Part shown: positions 26,286 to 35,643 of the stretch, in pieces
How the letters are laid out: each line of letters starts with the position of its first letter
How positions within the stretch are numbered: the first letter of the stretch is position 1
Assembly (NCBI RefSeq): GCF_016862635.1
Contig: NZ_BONI01000058.1
Location: 1 to 63,250 of the forward strand
Direction: 5' to 3'
Origin: Catellatospora coxensis
GTDB taxonomy: Bacteria > Actinomycetota > Actinomycetes > Mycobacteriales > Micromonosporaceae
DNA length: 63,250 bases
Position numbers and translations under genes: made by a program
The notes under the pieces: generated by a model
Database searches by the model: none
The model's input: only the letters and a program-made list of their open reading frames with translations
Told to the model about the DNA's origin: nothing

Positions 26286-26497
26286 GGGGTGTGCCTTCCG
26301 ACGCTGGAACGGACGGTCAACAGTAGCTCTACTACCGGGCGGGGCGTCAGCCGAGTACTCTCTCGCTGGAATCGGTTCCGCGCCCCCCACCTCCCCCTCG
26401 GCACCCCACGTCCGGCGAAACGATCGGCGAGCATCTCCACCCGAGCGGGCGACCACGGAGCACGGTCCCGGTGACGTCGCCTCGGGGGAGTTCTGTG

Positions 26498-28093
26498 ATG
26501 TCTTCTGTTTCGCGTCGTGCCGCCATCGGGCTGGCCGCGGGTGCCGCCGGGATGCTGGCCGCCTGTAGCGAAAGCCCCGCCAAGCCGGCCGGCGCCAGGG
26601 TGCCGCAGCAGCGCACCGGCGAATCCGTGAGCACGCCCGTGGCGCCGAAGCCCAGCCCGACCCCCACCGGGACGCCCCGCACCGGGGCGCCTCGCACCGC
26701 CAACCCGATCCCCGCTGAGAACAGCCGCCCCGTGGGCAAGCGCTGGCTCGCCGACGATCCCGGTTTCCGCAGCGCCGACGACGTGGGGCAGCAGATCGCG
26801 GCCTACGCCTCGGCGACCAGCGTCGGCCTCGGCGAGTCGATCGATTTCCACGTGCACGTGGGCACCCCCGAGCCGTACCGGATCGAGGTGTTCCGGCTGG
26901 GCCACTACGGCGGCGCCGGGGCCCGGCACCTGGTGAGCAGCCCGACCCTGAACGGCAGGCCGCAGCCGGAGGCGGAACGCGCGGTCAAGACGAACCTCAT
27001 CAGCTGCGACTGGCCGGTGGCCTGGACCCTGAAGGTGCCGACCGGCTGGGTGTCCGGCATGTACGTGGCGGTGTTCACCACCGCCTCGAACCACCGCAGC
27101 CACGCCGTCTTCGTCGTCCGCGACGACAGCCGCAGCGGCAACCTCTGCGTCGTGCTGCCGTTCTCCACGTACCAGGCCTACAACTCCTGGCCGCGCGACG
27201 GCCGCCTCGGGCGCAGCCTCTACCACGGCTACCGCCTCGACGGCGTGCTCGGCACCGAGGAGCGGTCCCGCAAGGTCACCTTCGACCGGCCCTACAGCGG
27301 CTCAGGTCTGCCCTACCTCTACGACACCGACTACGACCTGATCCAGTGGGCCGAGCGCAGCGGCTACGACGTGACATACGCCACGAGCGTCGACCTGCAC
27401 ACCGGGCGGGTCGATCCGCTCCGGCACGCGGGGATGATCTTCCCCGGACACGACGAGTACTGGTCGGCGCAGATGCGGGCCGCCGTCGAGACCGGGGTGG
27501 CCGGCGGGACCAGCCTGGCCTTCCTGACCGCCAACAACGTCTACTGGAACATCCGCTACGAGCCCGGCGACGGACGGCCGGACCGGGTCGTCACGTGCTA
27601 CAAGAGCTCGCAGGAGGATCCCACCTCGGGGGCACGCCTGTCGACCGTCACCTGGCGCTCGCTCAACGCGCAGGACGCGGAGCAGCGGCTGCTCGGTGTG
27701 CAGTACAACGGCGTCGTCGCGAAGGCCGCACCGCTGATCGTGCAGCAGGCCGCCCACTGGATGTGGGAGGGCACCGGGGTCCGGGACGGGACGGCGATCC
27801 GCAAGCTGGTGGCCGGCGAGGCGGACGGCCACGACGCCCGCTTCCCGGGCGCCGACGGTGTGCAGACCCTGCTGTCCGCTTCGCCGTACATGACCGTCAA
27901 GGGCAAGCCCGCGGTGCAGAACACCAGCGTGTACGAGGCGGCCTCGGGCGCCGTGGTGTTCTGCGCGGGCACCTTCAACTGGCCGCTCGCGCTCAACCGC
28001 CGGGGCTACCGCGACTCCCGGATCCAGCGCGCCACCGCGAACCTGGTGAACCGCATGCTGGGCCCGAAGGGCGCGCCCGGCGACCGGGCCTGA
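26498..28093 (+). CDS. Secreted lipoprotein with N,N-dimethylformamidase beta-subunit-like domain
   Basis: A 531-residue exported protein. [17 protein letters not shown] is a twin-arginine-like signal ending in lipobox LAAC, so it is probably a Tat-exported lipoprotein. A Pro/Thr-rich linker follows to about residue 70. The rest resembles the large-subunit C-terminal domain of dimethylformamidase: [30 protein letters not shown] and [13 protein letters not shown]. In that enzyme the region forms the catalytic core, but many actinobacterial relatives are uncharacterised, so the substrate is unknown. ATG at 26498 has GGGGGAG seven bases upstream. Confidence 0.83.
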   Translation: MSSVSRRAAIGLAAGAAGMLAACSESPAKPAGARVPQQRTGESVSTPVAPKPSPTPTGTPRTGAPRTANPIPAENSRPVGKRWLADDPGFRSADDVGQQIAAYASATSVGLGESIDFHVHVGTPEPYRIEVFRLGHYGGAGARHLVSSPTLNGRPQPEAERAVKTNLISCDWPVAWTLKVPTGWVSGMYVAVFTTASNHRSHAVFVVRDDSRSGNLCVVLPFSTYQAYNSWPRDGRLGRSLYHGYRLDGVLGTEERSRKVTFDRPYSGSGLPYLYDTDYDLIQWAERSGYDVTYATSVDLHTGRVDPLRHAGMIFPGHDEYWSAQMRAAVETGVAGGTSLAFLTANNVYWNIRYEPGDGRPDRVVTCYKSSQEDPTSGARLSTVTWRSLNAQDAEQRLLGVQYNGVVAKAAPLIVQQAAHWMWEGTGVRDGTAIRKLVAGEADGHDARFPGADGVQTLLSASPYMTVKGKPAVQNTSVYEAASGAVVFCAGTFNWPLALNRRGYRDSRIQRATANLVNRMLGPKGAPGDRA

Positions 28094-28095
28094 CA

Positions 28096-28866
28096 TCACG
28101 CCCCGTCGAAGATCACCGTCACCGTGGTGAACCCCAGCGAGCGCATCATGCTCTCCAGCATCTTGCGGGTGTTCTCCTCGGCCCGCTGCTGCAGCGTGCT
28201 CTTCTTCGCCGCGTTGGCCAGCTCCTGCTCCGCCTTCAGCAGGGTCTCCTGCTGGCGGTTGGGGTCGCCGTCGAAGAACTCGCCGACCCGGTTGATCAGG
28301 CCCCGCTCCTCGGCGAACACGTAGCTGCGGTCCAGGTCCAGCTTCGGTTCGGCGACCTGCGGCGGCGGCAGCGTGATCGTGACCGACTTGCGGTCCGGCG
28401 AGACGACGATCTTGTCGTCGGAGACGTTGCTGAAGTCGACGTACGCCTCGACGGTGCCCGCGGCCACGAACAGGGTGCGCTGGTTGAGCAGCCAGTCCGG
28501 GATGAACTTGCGGTCCTGCTTGAGGTCGACGATGACCTCGAAGTTGCCCTCGGCGGCGACGAAGCGGCTCAGGTCCTTGATCGACAGCAGCAGCGGCGGC
28601 TGGGTGTTGTCGGTCGTGCGCTCCGCGAACGGGTTGGTCCACTTCGGGAGCAGCCCGGCCGCGGTGAGGCCGAAGTAGCCCCCGGCCAGCAGACCGAGCA
28701 CGACCACCAGGGTCAGCAGCGCGCGGCCGAATCCGGACCGGCGCGGCGGCGCGACCGGCTCGTGCTCCTCGTCGTCGGGTCGCTGCCGGGGCAGCGGTTC
28801 GGTCGGCCGGGACCGGCCGGGCTTGAACTCCGGCAGGTTCTGCGTCGGCTCGTCGGCGGCGCCCAT
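28096..28866 (-). CDS. DUF4230 membrane-anchored protein
   Basis: A 256-residue protein. About 55 polar residues are followed by one transmembrane helix (ALLTLVVVLGLLAGGYFGL), then an extracytoplasmic DUF4230 domain: LSIKDLSRFVAAEGNFEVIV (start), GTVEAYVDFSNV and ESMMRSLGFTTVTVIF at the end. The family's function is unknown; it is often found with cell-envelope genes. The ATG at 28866 is the natural start. It converges on the DMFase-like lipoprotein with only two bases between stop codons and no terminator hairpin there. Confidence 0.88.
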   Translation of the reverse strand: MGAADEPTQNLPEFKPGRSRPTEPLPRQRPDDEEHEPVAPPRRSGFGRALLTLVVVLGLLAGGYFGLTAAGLLPKWTNPFAERTTDNTQPPLLLSIKDLSRFVAAEGNFEVIVDLKQDRKFIPDWLLNQRTLFVAAGTVEAYVDFSNVSDDKIVVSPDRKSVTITLPPPQVAEPKLDLDRSYVFAEERGLINRVGEFFDGDPNRQQETLLKAEQELANAAKKSTLQQRAEENTRKMLESMMRSLGFTTVTVIFDGA

Positions 28867-28976
28867 GTGACGTCTCCTGTCTGACCGCTGGGGTGTACGG
28901 ACACCACGGTATTACCCGACCACGACAACAAGCACCCTCTGCGGTCGGACGAATACGCGATAACCGCGGGCGCGGG

Positions 28977-30149
28977 TCAGGCGAACGCGGCGATGCCGGT
29001 GAGGCGCTGGCCGAGCACCAGCTGGTGGATCTCCGAGGTGCCCTCGTAGGTCAGCACGCTCTCCAGGTTGTTGGCGTGGCGGAGCACCGGGTACTCCCCG
29101 GACACACCGTTGGCGCCCAGGATGGTGCGACACTGCCGGGCGATCGCGATGGCCTCACGCACGTTGTTGAGCTTGCCCGCGCTGACCATCTCCGGGCGCA
29201 GCCCGCCCCGGTCGGCGGTCCGGCCCAGGTGCAGCGCCAGCAGGAAGCCCTTCTGCAGCTCCAGGGCCATGTCGGCGAGCTTGGCCTGGGTGAGCTGGAA
29301 GCCCGCGATCGGCTTGCCGAACTGGGTGCGGGTGCCCGCGTACTCCAGCGCGGTGTGCAGGCAGTCGCGGGCCGCGCCCATCGCCCCCCACACGATCCCG
29401 TAGCGGGCCTCGGTGAGGCAGCTCAGCGGAGCCTTCAGGCCGGCCGCGGCGGGCAGGATCGCGTCGGCGGGCAGGCGCACCTCGTCCAGCACGATCTCGC
29501 CGGTGGCGCTGGCGCGCAGCGAGAGCTTGCCGGTGATCTCCTTGGCGGTCACGCCGGGGGTGTCCATCGGCACCGCGAAGCCGCGCACGCCCTCGTCGGT
29601 GCGGGCCCAGATCACCGCCACGTCCGCCAGCGGCGCATTGGTGATCCACATCTTGCCGCCGTGCAGCACCCAGCCGTCGCCGTCACGGCGGGCCCGGGTG
29701 GACATGTTCGCCGGGTCGGAGCCGTGGTCGGGCTCGGTCAGCCCGAAACAGCCGATCAGCTCACCCTTGGCCATACCGGGCAGCCAACGCTGCTTCTGCT
29801 CCTCGGAGCCGTACTTCCAGATCGCGAACATGGCCAGCGAGCCCTGCACGCTCACCAGCGACCGCACGCCCGAGTCGGCCGCCTCCAGCTCCAGGCAGGC
29901 CAGCCCGTACGCGACCGCGGAGGACCCGGCGCAGCCGTAGCCCTCCAGGTGCATGCCGAGCAGGCCGAGCGCGCCGAAGTCGCGGGCCAGCTCGCGCACC
30001 GGGACGTGGCCGGTCTCGTACCAGCCGGCCACGTGCGGGCGCACCTTGTCGTCGACCAGGCGCCGCACCACGGCGCGGATCTGCAGCTCCTCGTCGGTGA
30101 GCAGCGAGTCCAGGTCGAGCAGATCGAGGGGGAGCACCGGAGTCGTCAC
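28977..30149 (-). CDS. Acyl-CoA dehydrogenase, glutaryl-CoA dehydrogenase type
   Basis: A 390-residue FAD enzyme. The FAD-contact motif is GCFGLTEPDHGSDP, the substrate/FAD segment is GGKMWITNAPLADV, and the catalytic glutamate is in LTYEGTSEIH, the position used by glutaryl-CoA and related dehydrogenases. Glutaryl-CoA dehydrogenase oxidatively decarboxylates glutaryl-CoA to crotonyl-CoA in lysine and tryptophan breakdown. Without neighbours of that pathway a general short-chain acyl-CoA role remains possible. The start MTTPVLPLDLL at 30149 is clear. It is probably co-transcribed after the small gene at 30170. Confidence 0.92.
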   Translation of the reverse strand: MTTPVLPLDLLDLDSLLTDEELQIRAVVRRLVDDKVRPHVAGWYETGHVPVRELARDFGALGLLGMHLEGYGCAGSSAVAYGLACLELEAADSGVRSLVSVQGSLAMFAIWKYGSEEQKQRWLPGMAKGELIGCFGLTEPDHGSDPANMSTRARRDGDGWVLHGGKMWITNAPLADVAVIWARTDEGVRGFAVPMDTPGVTAKEITGKLSLRASATGEIVLDEVRLPADAILPAAAGLKAPLSCLTEARYGIVWGAMGAARDCLHTALEYAGTRTQFGKPIAGFQLTQAKLADMALELQKGFLLALHLGRTADRGGLRPEMVSAGKLNNVREAIAIARQCRTILGANGVSGEYPVLRHANNLESVLTYEGTSEIHQLVLGQRLTGIAAFA

Positions 30150-30169
30150 CGGCTCACCTTAACGGCAAT

Positions 30170-30463
30170 TCAGCTGAGCACCAGAACGCGAACATGGATC
30201 TGGTGGCGCTGCTGCAGCGCCGCACGCAGCGCCCGGTGCAGCCCGTCCTCCAGGTAGAGCTCGCCCTTCCACTGCACGACGTGCGGGAACAGGTCCCCGT
30301 AGAACGTCGAGTCCTCCGCCAGGACCCGGTCCAGTGCCATCTCCAGCTTGATCGTGATGAGCTGGTTCAGCGACACCGGCCGCGGCGGGATCTCGGCCCA
30401 CTGCTTGAGGGTGTACCCGTGCTCCGGGTACGGCTGCCCGTCGCGCACCGCCTTGAAAATCAC
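30170..30463 (-). CDS. Small conserved actinobacterial protein
   Basis: A 97-residue soluble protein beginning MIFKAVRDGQPYPEHG. LAEDSTFYGDLFPHVVQWKG and then YLEDGLHRALRAALQQR are strongly conserved in actinobacteria, as I recall, in proteins often auto-annotated as VapB-like antitoxins; the LEDGLHR-type segment also resembles ParB/Srx-like folds. No toxin partner is adjacent, so I do not accept the antitoxin label here. It is 20 bp upstream of the acyl-CoA dehydrogenase gene on the same strand. Conservation is certain in my judgement; function is unknown. Confidence 0.75.
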   Translation of the reverse strand: MIFKAVRDGQPYPEHGYTLKQWAEIPPRPVSLNQLITIKLEMALDRVLAEDSTFYGDLFPHVVQWKGELYLEDGLHRALRAALQQRHQIHVRVLVLS

Positions 30464-30502
30464 GCGCCCTGCCCTCCCCTCCAGAAACCGAGTGCGCTCA
30501 GC

Positions 30503-31162
30503 CTAACCGCCGTCGGCGACGTTGCGCGCACCCGCCGACGCCTGCGCCACATCTCCGGTCGATCCCCAGGTCCCGCGGTGCACCACCTCGTCGAGTGACC
30601 TGCGCCCCCGGGCGAGTGACGCCGAGCGGTGGTCGGCCGCCCGGTAGCCCACGCTCACCGCCCCGACCGGGCTGTACTCCGCCGGCACCGCGAACGCCTC
30701 CCGGAACGCGTCGAGCCGCTGCGGCGGGATGCCGAAGAAGCACCCGTCCAGGCCCTCGTCCACTGCGGTGAGCAGCATCAGCAGGGCGGCCATGCCGGTG
30801 TCGACGTGCCAGTACGGCACCGCCCAGCGGGCCTCGTCGCGGTCCGTCCAGCCCTTGTCCGCCTCGGCGTACCGGTCCAGGTACGCCGACTTGTTCGACA
30901 GCGGCACGATGATCAGCGGCGCGGTGCGCATGTTCACCAGCCAGCGGGTACGCGCGCCCGGCTGCGGCGACGCCGCGGCCCAGAAACGCTCGCGCTCCTC
31001 CGGCGTCTCCAGCACCAGGAACGCCCAGCCCTGGGCGAAGCCGGCCGAGGGGGCCCGGACGGCGTGGCTCAGCAACCGGTGCACGGCCTCCGCGGGCACC
31101 GGCCGGTCCGCGTCGTAGCGGCGCACCATCCGGCGCCGGCGGACGACGTCGGCGAACTCCAC
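30503..31162 (-). CDS. Nitroreductase family protein
   Basis: A 219-residue FMN-dependent oxidoreductase. The N-terminal RRRRMVRRYDADRPVP is the FMN-phosphate-binding arginine region of nitroreductases, and APSAGFAQGWAFLVLE follows as usual. Members reduce nitro compounds, flavins or act in cofactor chemistry. The GTG at 31162 begins only two bases after the stop of the aldose epimerase gene, so the two are translationally coupled; the frame extending to 31339 is antisense-like. A link between nitroreductase and sugar epimerase is not obvious. Substrate unknown. Confidence 0.88.
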   Translation of the reverse strand: MEFADVVRRRRMVRRYDADRPVPAEAVHRLLSHAVRAPSAGFAQGWAFLVLETPEERERFWAAASPQPGARTRWLVNMRTAPLIIVPLSNKSAYLDRYAEADKGWTDRDEARWAVPYWHVDTGMAALLMLLTAVDEGLDGCFFGIPPQRLDAFREAFAVPAEYSPVGAVSVGYRAADHRSASLARGRRSLDEVVHRGTWGSTGDVAQASAGARNVADGG

Positions 31163-31164
31163 GC

Positions 31165-32088
31165 TCAGGCCCCGAGGTCGGCGCGGATCCCCCAGGTGCC
31201 CTGCCAGGTCTCGTCCGGGGCCAGCTCGATCAGGTCCCGGCCCGAGCGCATCGCGTCGGGCGGGCAGGTCATCGGCTCGATCGCGACCGCGCGGCGGTGC
31301 CGCTCGCCGGCCAGCGTGTGCGCGGTGAACAGCTGCCACCAGTGGAAGTTGCGGTCCGCCCAGACGTGCACCGCGCGCCCGTCCGCGGCGCTGATGGTGA
31401 CCGTCGAGCCGCCCTCGTCGTCGCGCACCAGGTCACCGAACGCGGTGTCCAGCTCCAGCGCGCCGATGCGCCGGGGCTCGGTGAAGTCGAACTCGCCGCC
31501 GGCCACCTTGGCCGCGCCGATGGGCAGCATGCGGCCGTCGACCAGCAGCCGGGTGCGGGCGGGCACGGTCAGTGTCAGGTCGTCCACCGGCAGGCCGGGG
31601 ATCCGCAGGTAGGGGTGGGTGCCGACGCCGAACGGCGCGGTGTCGGCCGAGCGGTTCGCGACGTGGTGGGTCACGGTCAGCCCGCTGTCGTCCAGCCGGT
31701 ACTCCACCCGCAGCGCCAGCCGCCACGGGTAGCCGAGCTGCGGCTCCAGCACGCACTCCACCTCGAGCAGGCCGTCCTCCTGCCGCACCGGGTGCCAGGA
31801 CAGCCAGCGGACCAGGCCGTGGATGGCGTTGTGCAGGGTCGGCTCGCTCAGCGGCAGCTGGAGCGCCTGACCGCCGTGGCGGTAGTGGCCGTCGCGGATC
31901 CGGTTCGGCCAGGGCATCAGCAGCTGGCCCGCGCCGGCCGGGCAGAGCTCCGCCTCGGCGTACCCGTCGAGGATCTCCGCCCCGCCCACCGTGTAGCTGC
32001 GCAGACCGCCGCCGACCTCGACGACGGTAGCGGTCTGGTCACCGTGGCTGAGCGTCCATTGGGTGCCGGACGGCCGAAAGTTGGTCAC
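31165..32088 (-). CDS. Aldose 1-epimerase family protein
   Basis: A 307-residue mutarotase-like enzyme. MPWPNRIRDGHY has the conserved asparagine-arginine, LHNAIHGLVRW the catalytic first histidine, VTHHVANRSADTAPFGVGTHPYL (quoted in part: HPYLRIPG) the second histidine, and AIEPMTCPPDA the catalytic glutamate. It interconverts the anomers of hexoses. GTG at 32088 starts the protein (VTNFRPSGTQW), since the preceding codons have no valid start. It lies between pdxH and the nitroreductase, all leftward, probably one operon. Confidence 0.92.
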   Translation of the reverse strand: MTNFRPSGTQWTLSHGDQTATVVEVGGGLRSYTVGGAEILDGYAEAELCPAGAGQLLMPWPNRIRDGHYRHGGQALQLPLSEPTLHNAIHGLVRWLSWHPVRQEDGLLEVECVLEPQLGYPWRLALRVEYRLDDSGLTVTHHVANRSADTAPFGVGTHPYLRIPGLPVDDLTLTVPARTRLLVDGRMLPIGAAKVAGGEFDFTEPRRIGALELDTAFGDLVRDDEGGSTVTISAADGRAVHVWADRNFHWWQLFTAHTLAGERHRRAVAIEPMTCPPDAMRSGRDLIELAPDETWQGTWGIRADLGA

Positions 32089-32111
32089 GATCCCGCACCC
32101 TACATTGCTTT

Positions 32112-32819
32112 CTAGGGCGCGAGGCGCTCCACGATCCACCTGTCCGCGCCGCCGCCGGTGTCCCTGCGGAAACGGAGCCGATCGTGCAGCCGGCTGCGCC
32201 TGCCCTGCCAGAACTCGACGGTCTCCGGCTCCACCCGCAGGCCGCCCCAGTGCTCGGGCAGCGGCACCTCGGCCTCGGCCGGGAACGACTGCTCCGCGGC
32301 GGCGTACGCGTCGTCCAGCGCCCGCCGGTCGGGCAGCACCGACGACTGCGCGCTCGCCCACGCGCCGAGCTGCGCCCCGCGCGGCCGGACCCGGAAGTAC
32401 TCCTCGCTCACGTGCCGGTCCACCGGGCTGATCCGGCCGCAGACCACCACCTGGCGGCCCATCGCGAACCAGGGGAAGAGCAGGCTGGCGTACGGGTTGG
32501 CCAGCGCCTCCCGCCCCTTGCGCGAGCCGTAGTTGGTGAAGAACACGAACCCGCGCTCGTCGTAGCCCTTGAGCAGCACCGTGCGGCTGCTCGGCCGTCC
32601 CTCGGCGTCGGCCGTCGAGACGATCATCGCGTTCGGCTCGGGCAGCTGCGCGGCGACCGCCTCGGCGAACCACCGGCCGAACTGGGTCGGCCAGTCCGCG
32701 GCGAGGTGCTCCTCGACGAGGGGCTCCTCGCGCACGGCCGGGCGGGGCCCGGCGGCGGGCTCGTACTCGCGGCGCATGCGCGCCAGATCGTGCGGGGCGG
32801 CGGAGGGGCCGGTGGTCAA
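32112..32819 (-). CDS. pdxH: Pyridoxamine 5'-phosphate oxidase
   Basis: A 235-residue FMN enzyme that oxidises pyridoxine or pyridoxamine phosphate to pyridoxal phosphate. The FMN-binding segment is [20 protein letters not shown] (shown at its limit of 20), and the C-terminal PEHWGG and RLHDRLRF with WIVERLAP are the family signature. The TTG at 32819 has GGAG six bases upstream; a TTG at 32831 is an alternative. It is divergent from citrate synthase, an arrangement conserved in actinobacteria as I recall. PLP made here serves enzymes such as SerC and the DegT aminotransferase. Confidence 0.96.
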   Translation of the reverse strand: MTTGPSAAPHDLARMRREYEPAAGPRPAVREEPLVEEHLAADWPTQFGRWFAEAVAAQLPEPNAMIVSTADAEGRPSSRTVLLKGYDERGFVFFTNYGSRKGREALANPYASLLFPWFAMGRQVVVCGRISPVDRHVSEEYFRVRPRGAQLGAWASAQSSVLPDRRALDDAYAAAEQSFPAEAEVPLPEHWGGLRVEPETVEFWQGRRSRLHDRLRFRRDTGGGADRWIVERLAP

Positions 32820-33039
32820 GATGTGCTCCAAGTCACGTAGTCATCCTGTCGCACTGCGTATCGGCAGCGGAAATCATGTCGTGCCAGCTCGCCGCCGGTG
32901 GAAATCCCGTTGACAAGTCCCCCGCCGGCCGAAGAAGACGCTTCCGGCGTGTGCGGGGCGGGTCGCCAAACGGTTACCCGCGGGGCAAGATGTTGCTCGA
33001 ACTGAACCTAACCTCAGGTCGACGAACCGGGAGAACGAC

Positions 33040-34143
33040 ATGTCCGACTTCAAGCCGGGCCTGGAGGGCGTGATCGCCTTCGAGACCGAGATCGCCGAGC
33101 CCGACAAGGAAGGCGGTTCGCTGCGTTACCGGGGCGTCGACATCGAGGATCTGATCGGCCAGGTCTCCTTCGGCAACGTCTGGGCGCTGCTGGTGGACGG
33201 CAAGTTCGGGCCGGGCCTGCCGCCCGCCGAGCCGTTCCCGGTGCCCGTGCACTCCGGTGACATCCGCGTCGACGTGCAGTCCGCGGTCGCCATGCTCGCC
33301 CCGTACTGGGGCCTGGGCCAGCTGCTCGACATCTCCGACGAGCAGGCCCGCGAGGACCTCGCCCGGGTGTCGGTGACCGCGCTGTCGTTCGTGGCGCAGT
33401 CGGCCCGCGGCCTGGGCCTGCCGGCCGTGCCGCAGAAGGAGATCGACAAGGCGCAGACGATCGTCGAGCGCTTCATGAAGCGCTGGCGCGGCGAGCCCGA
33501 CCCGCGGCACGTCAAGGCCGTCGACGCGTACTTCATCTCCGCCGCCGAGCACGGCATGAACGCCTCCACCTTCACCACCCGGGTCGTCGCCTCCACCGGC
33601 GCCGACGCCGCGGCCTGCATCTCCTCCGGCATCGGCGCGCTGTCCGGCCCGCTGCACGGCGGCGCGCCGTCGCGGGTGCTGCACATGATCGAGGGCGTCG
33701 AGCGCTCCGGCGACGCCGAGGGCTACGTCAAGGGCGTGCTCGACCGCGGCGAGCGCCTGATGGGCTTCGGCCACCGGGTCTACCGGGCCGAGGACCCGCG
33801 CGCCCGCGTGCTGCGCCGCACCGCCAAGGAGCTGGGCGCGGCCCGCTACGAGGTGGCCGAGGCGCTGGAGAAGGCGGCGCTGGCCGAGCTGCGCGCCCGC
33901 CGCCCCGACCGGGTGCTGGAGACCAACGTCGAGTTCTGGTCGGCGGTCGTGCTCGACTTCGCCGAGGTGCCCGCGCACATGTTCACCTCGATGTTCACCT
34001 GCGCCCGGGTGGCCGGCTGGTCCGCGCACATCCTGGAGCAGAAGAAGCTGGGCCGCCTGGTCCGCCCGTCGGCGACGTACGTCGGCCCCGGCACCCGCAA
34101 GGCCCAGGAAGTCGAAGGCTGGAGCGCCATCAGCCACCACTGA
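33040..34143 (+). CDS. Citrate synthase (CitA-like)
   Basis: A 367-residue type II-like small citrate synthase condensing oxaloacetate with acetyl-CoA. The three catalytic residues are visible: H206 in SGPLHGGAP, H245 in GFGHRVYR and D306 in VVLDFAEVP. The length suits the second, CitA-type citrate synthase of actinobacteria rather than the longer GltA, so methylcitrate synthase activity is a possible alternative. The ATG at 33040 has a GGGAGAA upstream. It is divergent from pdxH and followed by a hairpin terminator. Confidence 0.94.
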   Translation: MSDFKPGLEGVIAFETEIAEPDKEGGSLRYRGVDIEDLIGQVSFGNVWALLVDGKFGPGLPPAEPFPVPVHSGDIRVDVQSAVAMLAPYWGLGQLLDISDEQAREDLARVSVTALSFVAQSARGLGLPAVPQKEIDKAQTIVERFMKRWRGEPDPRHVKAVDAYFISAAEHGMNASTFTTRVVASTGADAAACISSGIGALSGPLHGGAPSRVLHMIEGVERSGDAEGYVKGVLDRGERLMGFGHRVYRAEDPRARVLRRTAKELGAARYEVAEALEKAALAELRARRPDRVLETNVEFWSAVVLDFAEVPAHMFTSMFTCARVAGWSAHILEQKKLGRLVRPSATYVGPGTRKAQEVEGWSAISHH

Positions 34144-34156
34144 ATGGTCTGAACAC

Positions 34157-34187
34157 CGAAGGGCGTCCGCACAACGGGCGCCCTTCG
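34157..34187 (+). terminator. Terminator after citrate synthase
   Basis: CGAAGGGCG (34157-34165) pairs perfectly with CGCCCTTCG (34179-34187) around a 13-nt loop, 13 bp past the stop codon. No T-tract follows. Confidence 0.65.
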
Positions 34188-34318
34188 TGCGTGAGGACCG
34201 TCACGGGGGAAACGATGGGACGGAGCCCTGGGGTGGGTCGTTGACGTGGGAGAATGCGGCATTGGCAGCGTCGCCGATGCTTTCTCGCACGATCTGACAC
34301 GCCTGAAGGACTGATGTC

Positions 34319-35443
34319 ATGGCCGAGACGCCGATCACCATCCCTGCCGAGCTCCTGCCTGTCGACGGCCGGTTCTGCTGCGGCCCGTCCAAGGTACGGC
34401 CCCAGGCGGTGGAGGCGCTCAGTTCGGTCGCCGGTTCCTTCCTCGGCACCTCGCACCGGCAGAAGACGGTGAAGAACCAGGTCGCCCGCTTCCGCCAGGG
34501 CCTGGCCGACTTCTTCGGCCTGCCCGAGGGCTACGAGGTGATCATCGGCAACGGTGGCACCACCGCCTTCTGGGAGGTCGCCGCGTTCTCCCTGATCAAG
34601 GACCGGGCGCAGTTCGCCACGTTCGGCGAGTTCGGCGCGAAGTTCGCCAAGGCCGTCAAGGACGCCCCGTTCCTGGGCGCGCCGACGGTGCACAAGGGCG
34701 AGCCGGGCAGCGCCGCGTTCCTGGTCGCCGAGGAGGGCGTGGACGCGTACGGCATCCCGCAGAACGAGACGTCGACCGGTGTCGCGGTGCCGGTGCAGCG
34801 GGTGGCCGGGGCCGACCCGGGCGCGCTGATCCTGCACGACGCCACCTCGGCGGCGGGCGGCCTGGACGTGGACCTGACCCAGAGCGACGTCTACTACTTC
34901 GCGCCGCAGAAGTGCTTCGCCTCGGACGGCGGCCTGTGGATCGCCATCCTCTCCCCGGCCGCCATCGCGCGCGCCGAGGAGATCAAGGCCGGCGGCCGGT
35001 ACATCCCGGCGTTCCTGGACCTGGTCACCGCGATCGAGAACTCGCGGCTGGAGCAGACGCTGAACACCCCGGCGCTGGCCACCATCTTCCTGGCTGCCGA
35101 GCAGACGGACTGGATGAACGCGCAGGGCGGCCTGTCCTGGGCGGCGCAGCGCACCGCGGAGAGCGCCGAGATCCTGTACCGCTGGGCGGAGAAGTCGCCG
35201 GTGGCGACGCCGTTCGTGACCGACCCGGGGCTGCGCTCCAATGTGGTGGCCACGATCGACTTCAACGAGGGCATCGACGCGGCCGCGATCGCCAAGACGC
35301 TGCGCGCCAACGGCGTGGTCGACACCGAGCCCTACCGCAAGCTGGGCCGCAACCAGCTGCGCGTGGCGCTCTACCCGGCCATCGACCCGTCGGACGTGCA
35401 GGCGCTGACCGCGAGCATCGACTACGTGATCGAGCAGCTGTAG
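34319..35443 (+). CDS. serC: Phosphoserine aminotransferase
   Basis: A 374-residue PLP enzyme of the actinobacterial SerC type, transferring an amino group from glutamate to 3-phosphohydroxypyruvate in serine synthesis. It begins with the substrate loop DGRFCCGPSKVRP, and the PLP lysine is in YYFAPQKCFASDGG. GVVDTEPYRKLGRNQLRVAL near the C-terminus (20 residues) binds substrate phosphate. AAGGA lies upstream of the ATG at 34319. A strong terminator follows, so it is a single-gene unit. Confidence 0.96.
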   Translation: MAETPITIPAELLPVDGRFCCGPSKVRPQAVEALSSVAGSFLGTSHRQKTVKNQVARFRQGLADFFGLPEGYEVIIGNGGTTAFWEVAAFSLIKDRAQFATFGEFGAKFAKAVKDAPFLGAPTVHKGEPGSAAFLVAEEGVDAYGIPQNETSTGVAVPVQRVAGADPGALILHDATSAAGGLDVDLTQSDVYYFAPQKCFASDGGLWIAILSPAAIARAEEIKAGGRYIPAFLDLVTAIENSRLEQTLNTPALATIFLAAEQTDWMNAQGGLSWAAQRTAESAEILYRWAEKSPVATPFVTDPGLRSNVVATIDFNEGIDAAAIAKTLRANGVVDTEPYRKLGRNQLRVALYPAIDPSDVQALTASIDYVIEQL

Positions 35444-35460
35444 ACCGTTTCACGCACCTG

Positions 35461-35495
35461 ATGCGGCGGGGCCCGAAGGGCTCCGCCGCATTTTT
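35461..35495 (+). terminator. Intrinsic terminator after serC
   Basis: ATGCGGCGGGGCCC (35461-35474) pairs with GGGCTCCGCCGCAT (35478-35491) with one G-U pair and a 3-nt loop, followed by a run of five T. This is the most classical Rho-independent terminator in the window. Confidence 0.9.
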
Positions 35496-35643
35496 GTCCG
35501 CGTACCGGTGAATGTCTGCGGCTTTTGCCCGGATAACCAGGTGCCTTGGATAGGCTCGCCCCTTCCGCCGGGTGTATCCAGCGGCACGGCTGGGCAACCG
35601 CCTTCAGAGCGAGCCCATCCGACCAGCGCAAGGGGTCCCACTG

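Noticed and set aside
30170-30463. VapB antitoxin of a toxin-antitoxin pair
   Set aside because: No PIN-domain toxin or other partner is adjacent, and the protein lacks a clear DNA-binding ribbon; left as a conserved protein.
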